The notes under the pieces are model-generated. The model had not been told where the DNA came from, ran no database searches, and saw only the letters and a program-made list of their open reading frames with translations. Of a stretch of 14,234 nucleotides of DNA, positions 12,969 to 14,234 are shown one piece after another. The translations under genes and the position numbers were made by a program. This DNA is from JABMPO01 sp964539785 (lineage in GTDB: Bacteria; Fidelibacterota; Marinisomatia; Marinisomatales; TCS56): positions 1 through 14,234 of the forward strand of contig CAZIJQ010000059.1 of the NCBI GenBank assembly GCA_964539785.1, read 5' to 3'. Numbering within the stretch: position 1 is the first letter of the stretch; each line of letters begins with the position of its first letter.

Positions 12969-13774
12969 AGATTCGGCCCTTTAAAATGCTGAGCCTTCAA
13001 ATTTTTGATCAGGTAATCATAGGCTTCATCCACATCATCAATAATGTGGAATAACTCCAGATCTTCAGCCGCAATGGTACCGGCCTTTACCATATAATCC
13101 CAGTTGATAACTTTATTCCAGAAATCCTTTCCGAACAGGATAATTGGGATATCTTTCTTGATTTTCTGGGTTTGAATCAGGGTTACCAGTTCCATCAATT
13201 CATCAAGGGTTCCGAATCCACCCGGGAAAACCACCAGTGCTTTTGCGAGATAGAGGAACCAGAATTTCCGCATAAAGAAATAGTGAAACTGCATATTCAA
13301 ATCCGGTGTGATATACTTATTTCCGCTTTGTTCAAAGGGAATGGTGATATTTAAGCCGCAGGCCAGACCTTTGGCTTCGGATGCGCCCTTGTTAGCAGCT
13401 TCCATTATCCCGGGCCCGCCACCGGATGTGATAATGAATCGGCGTTTATTGTCCTTCAGATTTTTACTCCAGACTGTCAGTTTATATGCGAGATCACGAG
13501 AAGCCTGATAGTATTGACTCATTTCCAATTGATGCTGCAAACGGGCTGTTTCCTGAGCATTAATATCCGCAGCAGCGTCATCAATTGCCTGTTGGGCTTG
13601 TTCGGGAGATTTGATCCTGGCTGATCCGAAAAATACAATTGTATCCTCTACATGATAACTGTTAAACCGTTGACGTGGTCCGTGATATTCAGCAATGATT
13701 CTCAATACCCGGGCATCGCCGCTGCTGAGAAAATCTTTGTCATAATAAAAACGTTCTTTTTTATTTTTAATCAT
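12965..13774 (-). CDS. LOG-family nucleotide 5'-monophosphate phosphoribohydrolase-like protein
   Basis: A 269-residue protein of the LOG/"lysine decarboxylase-like" family (TIGR00730 relatives), which hydrolyse nucleoside monophosphates to base and ribose 5-phosphate. Motifs: FFGSAR (48-53), SGGGPGIMEAAN (117-128), HYFFMRK (164-170) and the defining PGGFGTLDE (184-192). An insertion of charged helical sequence (about 60-95) and an N-terminal stretch make it longer than the small LOG enzymes, as in the group found in Bacteroidota. The start ATG at 13774 is preceded by AGGA about seven bases upstream. It is divergent from the nuclease gene. The old decarboxylase name is misleading; plant hormone synthesis is not implied. 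Confidence 0.9.
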   Translation of the reverse strand: MIKNKKERFYYDKDFLSSGDARVLRIIAEYHGPRQRFNSYHVEDTIVFFGSARIKSPEQAQQAIDDAAADINAQETARLQHQLEMSQYYQASRDLAYKLTVWSKNLKDNKRRFIITSGGGPGIMEAANKGASEAKGLACGLNITIPFEQSGNKYITPDLNMQFHYFFMRKFWFLYLAKALVVFPGGFGTLDELMELVTLIQTQKIKKDIPIILFGKDFWNKVINWDYMVKAGTIAAEDLELFHIIDDVDEAYDYLIKNLKAQHFKGPNL

Positions 13775-13925
13775 AATAATTCCTTAAAAATTAGCCGACG
13801 AAGTTACAGTCAAAATTATTATTGCGGTAAAATATTCCACTCTAATGAAGGACTGTACTTTTTATCTAATAGCAGGTATATTTCGGCTTGTGAACCATGA
13901 TTAGTAATTATGTGAGGAGGAATTA

Positions 13926-14234
13926 ATGGATAGTAATCTTTTCCACTACCGGGCGGTTGTAACATCGGTGTACGATGGTGATACTTGTACTGTCGATATC
14001 GATCTGGGTTTAAAGATCTGGCTGCGGGGCGAAAAAATCCGATTTTTCGGCATCAATGCTCCTGAGATGCGGGGACCGGAAAAAATTGCCGGGCGTAAAT
14101 CCCGTGATTATCTGCGCAGCCTGATCGATGGCCAGGAAATTGTAATCAAATCGCACCGCGATAAAAAAGGTAAATACGGTCGTTATCTGGCAGAACTGTT
14201 TTTGCAGCAGGAAGATGGCAAATGGCTGAATATT
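13926..14234 (+). CDS. Thermonuclease (SNase-like) domain protein, 3' end outside window
   Basis: The first 103 codons of a staphylococcal-nuclease-like protein. The motifs VYDGDT (residues 20-25), IRFFGINAPE (metal-binding and catalytic Arg/Glu region) and KKGKYGRYLA (second catalytic Arg) are all present. The ATG at 13926 has GAGGAGG (13914-13920) five bases upstream. No signal peptide is visible, so if complete as a single domain it may be cytosolic; the C-terminus is unseen. The frame is still open at the window end. Confidence 0.9.
   Translation, partial: MDSNLFHYRAVVTSVYDGDTCTVDIDLGLKIWLRGEKIRFFGINAPEMRGPEKIAGRKSRDYLRSLIDGQEIVIKSHRDKKGKYGRYLAELFLQQEDGKWLNI

Overview
This is an AT-rich bacterial window with compact genes, Shine-Dalgarno sequences of the AGGAGG type and some TTG starts. 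It probably comes from the FCB superphylum (Marinimicrobia, Calditrichota, KSB1 or a similar uncultured lineage). The main clue is the secreted glycoside-hydrolase-like protein, which ends in an NPFNPxT-type C-terminal domain used by type IX secretion-like systems. Intergenic repeats of the TGTCAT-CTGA-GAAGTGAAG type also fit. This placement is inference; no rRNA or other marker gene is present.

Layout. (1) 1-1260: an integron-type tyrosine recombinase (IntI), with an imperfect palindrome just upstream of its likely start and no recognisable cassette array inside the window. (2) 1397-3403: a secreted GHL10-type glycoside-hydrolase-like protein whose N-terminus runs through an intergenic repeat. 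(3) 3563-6826: two tandem PPK2-type polyphosphate kinases followed closely by a membrane acyltransferase, probably one transcription unit. (4) 7069-8187: a GNAT-like protein, with a convergent 32-codon membrane microprotein overlapping its stop. (5) 8310-9650: a repeat-rich island with five related imperfect-palindrome repeats in the same orientation, an intact small GIY-YIG nuclease gene, and a 3' remnant of a second GIY-YIG gene between two repeats. (6) 9658-10974: an atypical SDR/NAD(P)-binding protein, then on the minus strand a small membrane protein resembling the Pycsar effector PycTM (DUF5706). (7) 11148-11882: a Dabb-domain protein overlapping a small zinc-ribbon protein, then a 60-residue PspC-domain protein. 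(8) 11888-12826: a thioredoxin (minus, with a clear terminator) divergent from an OsmC-family protein (plus), with a palindrome between them. (9) 12965-14234: a LOG-family nucleotide phosphoribohydrolase (minus) and the 5' part of a thermonuclease-like gene (plus) that runs off the window.

The functional themes are envelope, stress and redox housekeeping (polyphosphate, thioredoxin, OsmC, PspC) plus accessory DNA (integron integrase, GIY-YIG with repeats, PycTM-like protein). The best candidate for an under-described system is the GIY-YIG/palindromic-repeat island. It looks like a nuclease gene and a structured repeat that have been duplicated together, analogous in layout to REP elements and their RAYT transposases but with a different enzyme class. 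This is a hypothesis from arrangement only.
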